Below the pieces are notes generated by a model. The model was not told the origin of the DNA, ran no database searches, and saw nothing but the letters and a program-made list of their open reading frames with translations. From positions 186,001 to 250,000 of the forward strand of contig QEYB01000180.1 in NCBI GenBank assembly GCA_017562135.1: a stretch of 64,000 nucleotides of DNA, written 5' to 3'. A program made the position numbers and the translations under genes. Origin of the DNA: Dipylidium caninum. Lineage: Eukaryota; Platyhelminthes; Cestoda; Cyclophyllidea; Dipylidiidae. Positions 26,714 through 38,056 of this stretch are shown one piece after another; the stretch's first letter is position 1, and the number at the start of each line of letters is the position of its first letter.

Positions 26714-29368
26714 ACCTGACAACAACACATGCAGGTTGATTTTTGACCAATTCAGCCTACTCCAACACCAACATTAGGGTCATCAAAATTCCAACGGTGT
26801 CATTTAACTCGGACCACTTTAAATGCCAACAATGTTTAGTGTGTGCTGACGGTGTTGACGTAAAACTTAAGGCACCCCGTTAGTTACCGGCCAAAATCAG
26901 CATCCGCCCATCCAAATAACCATGAATGAAAAGCCCGTCTGAGATTCGTCGTATGACGAGGAATCGACTTTAAGCAAAGTTCATCCGCAAAAAGAACATC
27001 ATAGACCTTTAAGACTCGTCAATGATAGAGATGCTCCGGATTGTGGTTCATTTTTCGTAAATACGCAGTGTTACACTCAACCCGTACTTCCACCATTTAC
27101 CGAGAATCGTCCGCCAAGGCTGCGCATCTAAACAACCGAGGGTACTCGGGAAGCGAAAATCTCATGTGGACTCAAGCAAATGTCGTAATGCCGATGACAA
27201 TGCAGCAGGTGTGATGTAACAGCGCCGACCTTTACTTGGTCACCAACTCTCGAAAATCGGCAATCAACAGCAGCTCCGCCCACTGGATAACGACATTGTG
27301 CACAGAAAAGTGAACAACGGTAACCTGGTACCTCAGAAGAACAGTTAAAAAAGCGTTTTCCCGAAGATCATCGGAGGTGGCAAGTACGAAGGTTTAGTTT
27401 GTTTACAAACAGATTAGTCACCATAAACTTGCTGTATTGTATGCGGCGACTCAACGGGAATGGGAATCATGTAGGCAAACTGGCATGACAGCGTAGTGGA
27501 AAATAAAGCTTGGATAAATTCTCGACAGTGGCTGGAGTTTTATCTGTTATATGCGGGGGAATCCGACACCGAGACAATGTGTTTGGCGAATCTATCTTGA
27601 GACTCCCTACGCAAATGGATAATCCACCAGGGCCGCCGACCTTCAGGACTGCCTCTAGTGGGCCGGAATGACTAAATATATCAGCACAGGCTGTTTCTTC
27701 TACGAAATATCATGGTTTTTACGCAAAGGTGATACATACGCACCAGGCGAGGAATTCAAATATATAGCGGGGAAAACTGTACATAACCAGGTAACGCGAG
27801 CATGTGACAATGAGTAAAACCTGTGTGCACTCGTATCGCCTGGTTGCCTTTCTTTTTTCGCGTCACATGCCTTGGAAAGGGGAGGCTGTTTGCTAAAATG
27901 ACTAGCTGGGATGCGATTATGCAAGCACCCGCGTCTCCGTGTATACACAGTTTTATCGAGGATAACAAGTATGGCCTAATGGACTCTTTAACATGGCTTC
28001 GCCTGCTTAAATGGGCCTCGTGGTCACTGTGATTAAACAGTAAAACGGGGGTTGTTCTTCTAGTAAGGACACATGCATGTGTGTGTGCACGTAAAGTGTA
28101 GGCAAACTCAGCACATAGCGCACAAATATATTTTGGGGAGGGTATTTGCAGTGTGCCGAAGACAAAATCAGTAGGTTAAGTCTTCAAAGTATAGTTTTAG
28201 TAAATACTTTGTCGTCCAAACAACTAGCCTATACGTTACAGCTAGAGTAATATTTGACATAAAGGACAAATTCGTGTTGGCACTGAATGGATGTACTTGA
28301 TCTAGTTCCCAATATAGTTCTACTACGAAACCGGCCATTATAGCAAGTACTTAAGTCGCTCTCGATTACGTAACTTCGATGTGCATTATTACAAATTTGT
28401 TTAAAGCCTCGACTTTTTACGGCTCGACCGTCATCTCGAGTGTGGCGAGCTGGATCGCAGCACTGGATGTTATTCTAAATTCTGATTATGAGTGAGAATA
28501 ATCATTGGCTGGCGCAGCTGAGAACTAGTTCGCAGACCTCTGCAGGTCGTTACCGCCGCACAGCGCATCACGTGTGGCAACGAGGGTAGAGAGGAAGTTA
28601 ACAATAAAAATTGCTCAGCTTATAGAACTCGCAATCGTGCCAACTGCTACGGAGCATAGAAGATTGTATAAAACATATTTCATTTTTTTCAAACATATAT
28701 GAGAGCAAACAAGCTAGACTTCGGATGTCTTGTTAAAAGGCACTAAACAGGGACTGGCTGTAGCTGCAGGCTAAAACAACCTGACCAAGGGAAATGCTTA
28801 ACTGCAATTGCAATTTAGAGTAAATTTTCACGTCATAATTTGGCAGACATATCATTCTACACACCAACAGTGCTGCCAAGAAGTGGAGTTTATAAGTACT
28901 GCCATAATAAGTTGTAAACGCAGTCTGGGTGTTCGTCATATGTACACTAAACCTCGTAGCAAGATAAATTGGGGGACGTGGTCATCCAGTTTATAACACC
29001 TTTCCTACAGACTATATTAAGAACGTAAAAATATATATACCGGCAGATGAATTGTTAATGATAAGATAACAAAAAAAATTAGAAACCACTTAAGTCCGAA
29101 AAAATCTTTGGTATATGGGGAAGGTATTGGGAGAATATTCTTAGTGTAAATGGGCTTGTCTAATCCAACATCGGGTAAAAAGTTAAAATAACACAAGAAA
29201 ATCGCTTTTTTTAAATTTTGCTATATAGTAACGCCTAAGTGAGTGGTTTATGTATTTTTAAAACAGATGACCATCTTTGACATCAAGCTATTTAAACACG
29301 GGATTTTTTTAACAACTCGGGGCAGTGGCGCGACATTAGTCGTTGTGTTCCCATTAGGGCGCGTGTGG

Positions 29369-30335
29369 ATGGTGGACTCCGACAATTACGTTAATGATGT
29401 GAGTCTACTCGTATTTAAATTGCTTTATGAAGCCATTCTGACGTGCGATCTTAGTAGGATGTTACATCGAAAGCAACTTAGCATATCTGTAGCTACTTTG
29501 CCGACTTGAGTGTCATACTATTTGATTTGTGAAACTAGTTCTTAATTACAACCCGTTTGCGCTACCGCTTACAGTTTGAGCTTTCCCTTCCCACTGCACT
29601 GCTTTTTGGTTTAATAGGCCACCTTAGAAATGTCCTGGGCAGTGGCCGCCTACCATCACGCGGAAACCCATTACAACATCCTTTGCGCGGTCCCGGATGC
29701 GCGTATTTTGCGATTGTCATCTGTAGACGAGCGTATTTACAGAGCGTTCCGCGAAAAATTTTCCAATCTTGACGTGGGTTGTTTCACGGTGGACGATATC
29801 AAGTCAGACGCCCAAAAAGAGGTGTCGCAATTTATGGTCCTCACGATCTTGTCACCTTTAATATTTCTAGTAATTCCTCGTAAAGCAGATTTTTTCCTTC
29901 CCCTCAGTGTATCCAATCAGTCCGACTTGTTCTCCCTTGCTAACCTATTTTTATGTTTATAAACCATGAATTCATAATGCCTTCATATAATCGATAACTT
30001 CGTGTTTTCCTAAGCTTTGGCGTGATTTCTGCAACGAATTTGACGGCGTCGTCGAAGATTTCAATCGGGGAACACTTTTGAGACTCGACTCCTCACGAGG
30101 CTACGATGAAGAAAACACGTGTATCGGTAAGTCCGGGCATCTATTCTACTACGCTCGACACGCGTATTTCCTAGAGTTGTTCGGCCAAAATTTCCATAGA
30201 ATGACATAAATATATATAATGATCATCTTCGTGATCTCTTTAGTTCCTCGTGTCCAATTTCTCGCGATCGAGATTACACGGAACCGTATGGGTCTGAACA
30301 ACCGCATTCGCAAAATCAACTCTGGATCCCATTGA
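29369..30335 (+). CDS. PBDC1: PBDC1 homologue (polysaccharide-biosynthesis-domain protein 1)
   Basis: This is a small conserved eukaryotic protein of poorly defined cytoplasmic role. Exons: 29369-29398, 29618-29821, 30015-30126 and 30244-30335. They join in phase to 145 residues. Family signatures visible are EMSWAV near the N terminus, an HAETHYN helix, a D-E-R-I-Y/F-R-F stretch, WRDFCNEFDGVVEDFN, GTLLRLDSSRGYDEENT and VQFLAIEITRNR. These are the blocks remembered from vertebrate PBDC1. The acidic C-terminal tail of the vertebrate protein is absent, and the protein stops soon after the core. The ATG at 29369 gives a 10-residue first exon ending DNYVND, which matches the conserved pre-core segment. 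It is convergent with DRC11. Confidence 0.92.
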
Positions 30336-30508
30336 AAGACAATGATTCCGCCCAATTTTACAACAAGGCTTCTTTTTTTAACCGAGCCCCACCGTATACT
30401 TCTAATTTTTATTTATAGGCTTTTATTTTTCAAAAGGGTTTGGGCCAGTATGCATCAATAATCGTCTTGGGATCCGTAAATCGAGATGGTGTGAAGTGTC
30501 GTAAGCTC

Positions 30509-33500
30509 CTATTTCGACCCCGATTTTTTTGCACTTTGCAGGGATTCTCCTTCCTCAATAGCCTTAATCTTCTTTTTACCAAGGGGTGTCTTGCGGTACC
30601 ATTTCTAAACCAAAGAGAAGTCAAGTCACTCAGTTTTTGGATATCACAATGACGAATCTATGGAGGGATATGGGATGTCTTGACGAAATATGTTGTTACC
30701 TTAAGTGCCTCTTCTTCCTCAACGAAGACCGGATTCATACGGGAGAGCGGTGCAATTAACTCGGAAGCTACCAAAGGCACTTTGCCGAGTAGAGCTAACC
30801 GTCGATCCGAGAGTACTTCTTTGCAGGCTTTGTCCATCATCCCCATAGTGTAACCATCTGAGACCTTCGCTAGAGAGGAGATGTCCAGGGCGTCGGTAAT
30901 AACACCTCCGTTCTTTGTTATCACCACTTTCCAAATGACTGGAGAAGCAAATCCTTTCATTGGTATGGCGAAATCGATTCAGTCATCTTTCATAAATTAA
31001 CTGAACGAATTTGAGTGGAACTTAGTCCTTTGACGATATTACTTATTAGAACGTTCCTCGTTTACCAAGCTTGAGACTTTTAAGTTGCGAATAAAGTCGA
31101 TGTATCGCAGTGAGAGCCAACTGGTTAGAGTTTAGGTAGTTGCCCCACAATGCTCACTCCTAGGTTTGATTTCAGTTATGGTCAGTCTCGGTCTACCGAA
31201 ATAAACTCACGGTATCGGGAGGCATAGTCAGGGCGAGGAAGAAGAATAATTCGGTCGTAGAGTTTGCACATAGGTTTCACCTTTGCGTCAAAAGGGGCGG
31301 ATGTGCATCCCACTAGAAGAATTCGGTCACCTTGTTTTATGGTCCTCACTGCCCTTGGGAGCTCTTTCCTGAGACGTTTGGGATCGGACTGGAAAACAAA
31401 GAGTACCATTTAGTAGCGGCGCTAATTTCTTCACGGTGCTTGTTTTTCAAATGAAAGGAGATTGTGCATTATAAACCCGGGTACCTGGTATAAAAATTTA
31501 TTGCCGTACGATCTCATAGGGCTAACATTACAGAAGCTGTTAACTAACACCGAATCTACACAAAATAAGGTAACTTAGCACCAATGGTAAAAGCGAATTG
31601 TCAGTAACGTAAAGTTTTTGTTTTCTTTTGGCATGCTAACAAAAAGTGCTTTCTACTGTGTTCCAAGCTACCTATTATTGCTGCCCCACCTTGTCTGTTT
31701 TTGAGATCTTTTTCCCGAACATTTTTTCACATTGATCTACCATGATCACGGAAGGTTGAAGGAGGCTCGCTGTTTTGAAGACCATGTTGACCAGCAAACG
31801 CGTAGCCTCCTTGCCAGTATACTTCCCCATAATGTTTTCTGCTGTTAAATCAAAAAGATTAGCGCCAGTCTCGGTGCAAATGGCATGCACCAGCATCTTC
31901 TTCCCTGTACCCGAAGGGCCAGCCAGCAAAATGGAGCGCGTCAGACTGACCCTTGAATGCACTTCCGGGGAACCTGGTGTTAAACGCCAATAGTTCAGCT
32001 ATTATTTAAACTTAACCTCACTAAGTTATACTTACTTTACTTGAACAAAGTGATAAATAAAACCGATGGTTCATATCATTTCTCCTATATTGAGCATTAT
32101 CTGGTTCATGATGTGATCTCTAACCAATTTACAGTAGGGCATTAATGTTATTACTAGAAGTAATCCCTGAAGGTACTTGGAACGACTTAAGGTGGGAGGG
32201 CGTTTAATTCAGATACTAATTTTCTTCAATTATTTCTGCGATGGTAAGCATGAGTTATTTTAGAAATAAGGAATATGTACGTTAGTATATCGCTAGTATC
32301 TGTACCTACCTAGGGGTAGAATTCCGTACAACGTGACCAATTGCTTGACGTCAGCCAGAGAAGGTTGAGGTTCAATCATACTGTCCTTCAGCATTGTTCC
32401 GAGATAGGAGTATTCACCGTAGTATTGATCAAGGTTCACGTTTTGGGGCCTTTTAATTACATTTTCAATAACGAGTTCTTCGTAAACTGATTCGATCGTC
32501 CTTGAAGGTTTGTATAAAAGTAATTTTTGTTAGAGAAATTATTGATTCATCTAAAAGTGAGTGACTTGCAATTAATAAGCTGCTCAGGGTAACGAAGCTG
32601 ACAAAATTTAGTTGGATTTAACTAAAGGGCACAGCTGATTAAACTCACATTACAAAACAGTCCTACACAAATCGAGCAATATGTTTAACAAAAAGTTTGC
32701 CAGGCATAAATAGACATGAGATTTAATCCACGTTTGACATTATGAACATAAACCCTAATAGTCCACGGCCACCGGCCTGACGCATTTGGAGAGCATTCAG
32801 AGCAATATCGTGAGATTCACCAGGAGGTATTTTTAAGCAACCATACCTTTCCTTCGTCAGATCTTTCATCTTGCCCTTTTTGCGCTTGGCCTTTGGCTTC
32901 TTAACTTTTTTTTTGTTGATTCTCTTTTGCTTTTGACCGTCGATTGCGATCTTCAAATTGCGCAGCTCCTGCCGCATCAAATCGTCGACCTCGAAATTAG
33001 AACATTTGAAGAGTCAAGGATCTTAAATTGTACAGTAGAAGAGTTGAACAGTTGAACACACGAATTGCCCTACACAAGGAATATAGGAGGTATGAGAACC
33101 AAGTGCCATGTAATTAGCGAAAAAAAATGGTAAACAGTAGGGTTTAATAATGCGGAACCTGCCTACATGAGCACGAATCTCCAACTCCAGTTGTGCGCGT
33201 TTATCACGCCTAATAATCTCTTCGTCATGTTTTTGAAAGAAATTGGCATCCTCGTCGCAATTTTTCCAATTTTCTTGTAAAAAAACTTCACGTTTAGACG
33301 ATTATCTTCACTATACCAAATTAGGCATAATATAAGAAATATCTCGTCCACTGTACCGAAGATGGCGAAAAGTAACGCCAATCTCCACCTTCCACCATTT
33401 TATATTTACAACGTTATGTGTTAGTAGAACGATGATGATAGGGTGGTTTCGGACACTAACCGTTATATTCCTGACAGCCAACGATGAGGTCCTGAACGAA

Positions 33501-35869
33501 GACTGAGGGCGACATGGACCAGCCATCAGGTTCTTTCTAAAATAATTTTTCCCCGGAATTATACCAGATTTAAAACTACGTATAGCAAAGTTGACGTGAG
33601 ACAGTACCTTCTTTTTCTGTGCTCCCACTTTTTTATCACTGCCCGTCAATTCTTTTTCTCTGCGCTTGCTATCAGCCAAGGCCTAAGAATAGAATAAATG
33701 TACACATATAACTAAAGAAAAAAGTGCAGAAATAGATTGTTAAAAAGTATAGCAAATAATACATATATGCAGAAGATTAGAAATGGACACAGCCAGACTA
33801 GCTATCATCAATGATGGGTTACTAAAAAGTCATTTATTATCGATCAAAAAGCATGTTTTAATAGGTTAAAGGATAACAATTTGCCTTTTCCTCTTCCCGT
33901 TTAGTAAAAATTCCCGGTGGTTTTTCTGTGAAGAGCCATTGGGATCCACCTTCCTCAACTGAAGGGTAATCAGGAAATATGCCATTGGCCTCTCTAGAGC
34001 AGAAATTATTGAATGATGCACAAAGTCTGGGCATGCGGATCAACTGAGAAGAAACTTAAACAAGATTTTTTCAAATGGTATGCCTAGTCTACCCATTACC
34101 AAATAGCATCAACACTGGTTTAATGTGTACTTACCATTAACCTAACGGAAAGTCAACTTCTAATAGTAATAAAAAAGTAGTCAGAAAATATTAAAAGTTC
34201 AATGATGGTTAAAACTCGAACAAATATATGAGATAACCATGCATTATTAGATGCCAGTAACATTATATTCGTAAAAGTTTTCCACTGCTGTCATATGCTT
34301 TTAGTTAATACACCAAGCAAGTTATTTTTACTCATTATAGGCTTCAACAGTCCCCAATCAATGTGACCAACAGCGGTGATATCTATTACAATGCATTAAA
34401 ATCAAATTCTCACAAGCATGATACCTGCATTCAAGGAACCATTGACGAATCTGCTCCTCCATATGTTCTTGCATGTCACTCCCGTCTGTTAAGCGTATTT
34501 TCTCCTTCACTTTTATTAGGGCTTGTTCATATTCATTTTGATTCATGCTTTGAGTAACTCTTCGTTGATGTTCTATTTTCCGTGCCATTTTAACTGTATT
34601 CGGCACTATGCTATTATAATGCAAATTTATTGGCTCCTGCAATTAGATTTACAAGTGACACTTCTCAATTTTCTAAACAAAATGAAGAAGAGATAGACTC
34701 ACCATTCCTAGCCATATGAACTCGTCTTGCCGTGCTACTTTCGTGTATCGCCGCGCTAAACAGCCCCTCCAATGCTACAATACAAAATCCACAAAAACCT
34801 AACAGTCTTACTGACCTTGTTATGCAGCATAAATAATAACTGTTATTCGAAACCACAAATATCTACCACATTTCTATGTATCGGTCGAGGAGAGCGTGGA
34901 GCAAAACAACCCAGAAAATTAGTTCTGCTATTAAGTACGTACTTTCTGTATAATTATAGCTGCGTCTTGTGGATTGAGAGAACCTTTCTGATGGCTTTCA
35001 GGATTCATTTCGGCCTCTTCCTGTGCCCGAATTTCTTTCATATACTTCGTTCTCAAACGGCCTTGTCTTGCACGTTCATGTCTTTGGATAATAAGCACAG
35101 CTTCCTCGATGGACATAGGATCTTCCTCCTTCAAAATTTAGTATTTTTAATTTAAAACGTCTCATAGGCATTCAAATATCTAAAAGCTATAGCCCAACTA
35201 CATCTCCGGTGTGAAGTTCATTTGTAATTACAATGCAAAAAACGTGACCTTACTAAAGCAAGGCACTTGTATTCCATCAAGGAAGAACAGCAGATAATAG
35301 TAGACTAAACATTCCCATAGTGTAGTGGATGGAGAAAATTAAAGTGGTAGTTTGAGACCTCCAAATACATATCAGCGTATAATGGCCGCTATACTAACTT
35401 TCTCGTGAGTAGTATCTATTTGACTCCTGACGCTGTTGATGAACGCGTGTCTGTCTCTGATTACGTCCTGGACATCCACAACAAAGTACTTGGGTATCGG
35501 GATTTGCACATCTATTGGGGTCAATTTGAATTCGGATAACAGATCATCAAAATAGTGAAACTCGCTGAATTCAAGTTTCACCATTTCCTCATTCAGTTCG
35601 ATAATTCTCCCAATTAAGGAATCTAACAATCTTCTCAAAAGTATCCGTTTTTGGGGGTGAACAATTTGGTCGTAACATGTTTCGATACTTCGAAATATTT
35701 GGATGTAGCGGACAAATAACTTTGCGCATGTGTTAAAAGCCACTCGCGAATCCTAGAAGTCACACATTATAACGGAAGCACTTTTATTGGCTTTGTGTGG
35801 TCGTTTGGTTCTACAGCAAGAACTTCCTCTAAATATCCCTGAGCCGCCTTCCACTCTCGATTATAAGCC
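30509..35869 (-). CDS. IQCA1: Dynein regulatory complex subunit 11 / IQ and AAA domain protein (IQCA1)
   Basis: This is a subunit of the axonemal nexin-dynein regulatory complex. Exons, 5' to 3': 35869-35782, 35752-35399, 35128-34943, 34774-34703, 34636-34425, 33993-33885, 33682-33608, 33536-33461, 33273-33167, 32989-32847, 32500-32310, 31973-31690, 31388-31211, 30938-30700 and 30604-30509. All phases agree, giving about 802 residues plus a missing start exon (human about 820). Landmarks are [19 protein letters not shown], an IQ motif [45 protein letters not shown] followed by a Lys-rich run, Walker A GPSGTGKK, then [43 protein letters not shown] and the terminal [10 protein letters not shown]. 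The Walker B region reads VIMVDQ, lacking the usual glutamate, as in the degenerate family. One intron appears to use a GC donor. The first exon is the least certain. Confidence 0.93.
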
Positions 35870-36389
35870 CTAAAGTAGACATGGTCTGCCGCAAGACATA
35901 CTCATGGGACATCGGAGACTCGCAAACCCACAGTCTGGCGGTAACCAAGGTGCCCAAAGCAACGGGTCGTTAAAACAAGCAAAAAGCGCACGTAATGATA
36001 AATATTAAAATTTTCTCAATAAATCTTAAGAGAAATGTAGCGTGTACATGGAATAGCCGTGGCTTAACAATAATTTTCAATACAATGGCACAGAATATAT
36101 CAGGCCATACGGTTTGCTCCCAAAAATTTATTTTTTGCCAAATTATTAACATCAATGTCAATAATGCTTTGCAGACTGTGCTATTTTTTAGGTTTATAAA
36201 GTAAAATGTCATGCATTTGCTCTGTTCTTAATTTTTACGTTACATTATTCCAGCTTTTACTCTTGCGCTTTTGCTCGACTGTTTTGGATTGTACTTCCAC
36301 ACCGCCTCACTTTGGCGCCGCCCACTGAGCGTCGCTACCTGGGTGCCATTGTGTCGTTCTAATTACCTTGACTTTCCTGATTATGCTGC
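35870..36389. promoter_or_regulatory. Short divergent intergenic region between DRC11 and C2orf69
   Basis: About 520 bp separates the first recognisable exon of minus-strand DRC11 from the C2orf69 start. It must contain the DRC11 start exon and the start regions of two oppositely directed genes, so a shared bidirectional promoter is likely. No clear TATA box was assigned. The role is inferred from layout only. Confidence 0.4.
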
Positions 36390-37988
36390 ATGGCACTACG
36401 GGAAAGTTTCACTTTTATGTGTTTGAAAGGCGTGGAAGGACGAGACCATCTAAAGAATGATGTGTTTTTCTCCTCCTTCGGCGGCCCTCCCAGTATTAAC
36501 GTGGTGCTATTCTGTGGAGATGTGCAGGTAAATTTGGACCACATTCCATCGTCTTCTCTAGATATCTCTGGCGCAGGCTTGATTTACGATGCATCTTGTA
36601 GTTATTCACCCATTTATGAGTGCTTTATTCTGCACATTTCGCAACTGGATTTCTAAATACTATCCTTTCTTCTTAGAATGAGGCGCGCATAATGTCTACT
36701 CATCCACACTTCGGGAGTTTTGCGACGAACTGGAGTTTCGAGGCAGTCGCTGAACTTCTCCTTGGCCGTCTTGACGGTGTGTCTGGTGTTCATCTTTGGA
36801 TCGTACGCGCATCACACTGGTCCTTCAACACATTTGCTTCCTACTCTAATTTTGTGCGTTGCAATGGCCACGGTGTACCCGATTACTCGGGAATCCACAG
36901 TGTTGGTGGCACTACAACCTCGGCCTGGCGCCACCTTGATGCGCTTCTAAAAAACGCAGTGACTGCTGTAAATGGAGCATCGGCTGAGTTACCCTGCGCC
37001 ATTATCGGCTTTTCCAAAGGCGGATGTGTCGTCACTCAGTTCCTCTACGAATTAGGCATGTATTTTGACCTTCCGGAATTTTTCGATATCAACCTACCTT
37101 CGAGAGTTCTGTCATTGACTTGGCTTGATTCCGGGCACAACGGTGTCACACATTTATGGCCAACGTGGACAGTACCATTGGCTAGACTCAGGCGTTACCC
37201 CCTTCTCCCGAAGCTGCTGGTATTCGCTACACCTTACGAGGTAAACTCATCCCTTTTGTCTTTGTGGGGTGCTTGGTTCTCTAACCCAATCCATTTTGTA
37301 TCCGCAGTTTGCGCCTTAATTTACTTGATCCTCCATTTTCAATATTGAAATAACCGTATTAACAATCGACTGTATTAGATTTGATTGACTTCACCTATGA
37401 ATGAATCTTAACATGTAGTAATTAGCTCCCGTTGCACTTAAAAGTATATAGGATCTTAAAAATAAGCTTCCGGTTTTGGTAGCGTGGTCTTTACTGTACT
37501 AACGATTACGTGTTGACTTACTTTTACAACCTAGCTTTGCGATGCAAACCGCCCTTGGAATAGTCGAGACTTCGGGACTTTCATACGGCTCCTTGAGAAC
37601 CCTCAGACTACCCTACTACTTAGACACCTTCTACAAGGGTCATCATTGGAATTACTCAATAGATGTTCCCCACACCTTTACCGTTAGTATTGAATCGCAT
37701 TTTGAAATCCTAGCCTGTTTTCCGATACACCTCTGCGTATCTACCTCTGGCAATACATTATCTTAATTTTGTACATTTTACTATTGGCGTTGCAATGTGT
37801 AATTCCTATTTTCTCTGTAATGATCTTAATTCGACATTTGTTATCCACAAACTGTTTATTTCTTGTTTGATTTAGCTAAATACCGGATTCTTGTGATACG
37901 GAATCGGTCCGGAATAGAGGGGTCTCATCGATTTGTTCCTAACTTAATTTTGGGACTCACATATTCTTGTGCTTTTGACTCCTTATGA
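36390..37988 (+). CDS. C2orf69: C2orf69 homologue (mitochondrial, serine-hydrolase-like fold)
   Basis: The human family member is a mitochondrion-associated protein linked to multisystem disease, with an alpha/beta-hydrolase-like core. Exons: 36390-36527, 36677-37240, 37535-37682 and 37876-37988. They join in phase to 320 residues (human about 385). Conserved blocks are VVLFCGDVQ, NWSFEAVAELL, VWIVR-like strand with a downstream SYSNFVRCN, CAIIGFSKGG (nucleophile-elbow-like GFSKG), LTWLDSGHNG, FATPYE, RPWNSRD and, on the last exon, GIEGSHRFVPN matching the C-terminal end of the human protein. The last intron was preferred over reading to the nearby TAG because it recovers this C-terminal motif in phase. 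The ATG at 36390 is the first in frame. The family's N-terminal targeting segment is not obvious. Confidence 0.9.
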
Positions 37989-38056
37989 AGTAGGTAGTGG
38001 CATTCAATTTCTTAAGTCACACGATGTTAAGAAGCGACGCATTGTGGAGTGGTATA

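Larger units (their letters stand above)
19989..29368. other. Gene-poor region downstream of CPEB, with CpG-rich blocks
   Basis: The first 1-2.5 kb is T/C-rich on the plus strand and is a plausible long 3' untranslated region of the CPEB gene. Beyond about 22.2 kb the sequence turns G/C-rich in blocks (about 22.3-22.4, 23.04-23.44, 24.55-25.2 and 25.55-25.85 kb) and then AT-rich from about 27 kb to the PBDC1 gene. The long frames in the GC-rich blocks overlap on both strands and have the Arg/Pro/Ala/Gly-rich composition expected of non-coding GC-rich DNA. None resembles a known protein. Confidence 0.5.

Noticed and set aside
35782..35869. Sequence reading like a TPR helix pair ([20 protein letters not shown])
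   Set aside because: The fit in phase and position to the DRC11 N-terminal exon is better than a separate TPR gene, so it was taken as part of DRC11, with lower certainty.
37542..37766. Alternative reading of the C2orf69 exon in another frame, ending SIESHFEIL, which superficially resembles the human C-terminal SIENHF motif
   Set aside because: It is in the wrong phase from the upstream exon. The in-phase frame matches the family (RPWNSRD), and splicing at 37682/37876 recovers GIEGSHRFVPN in phase, so the resemblance is judged coincidental.
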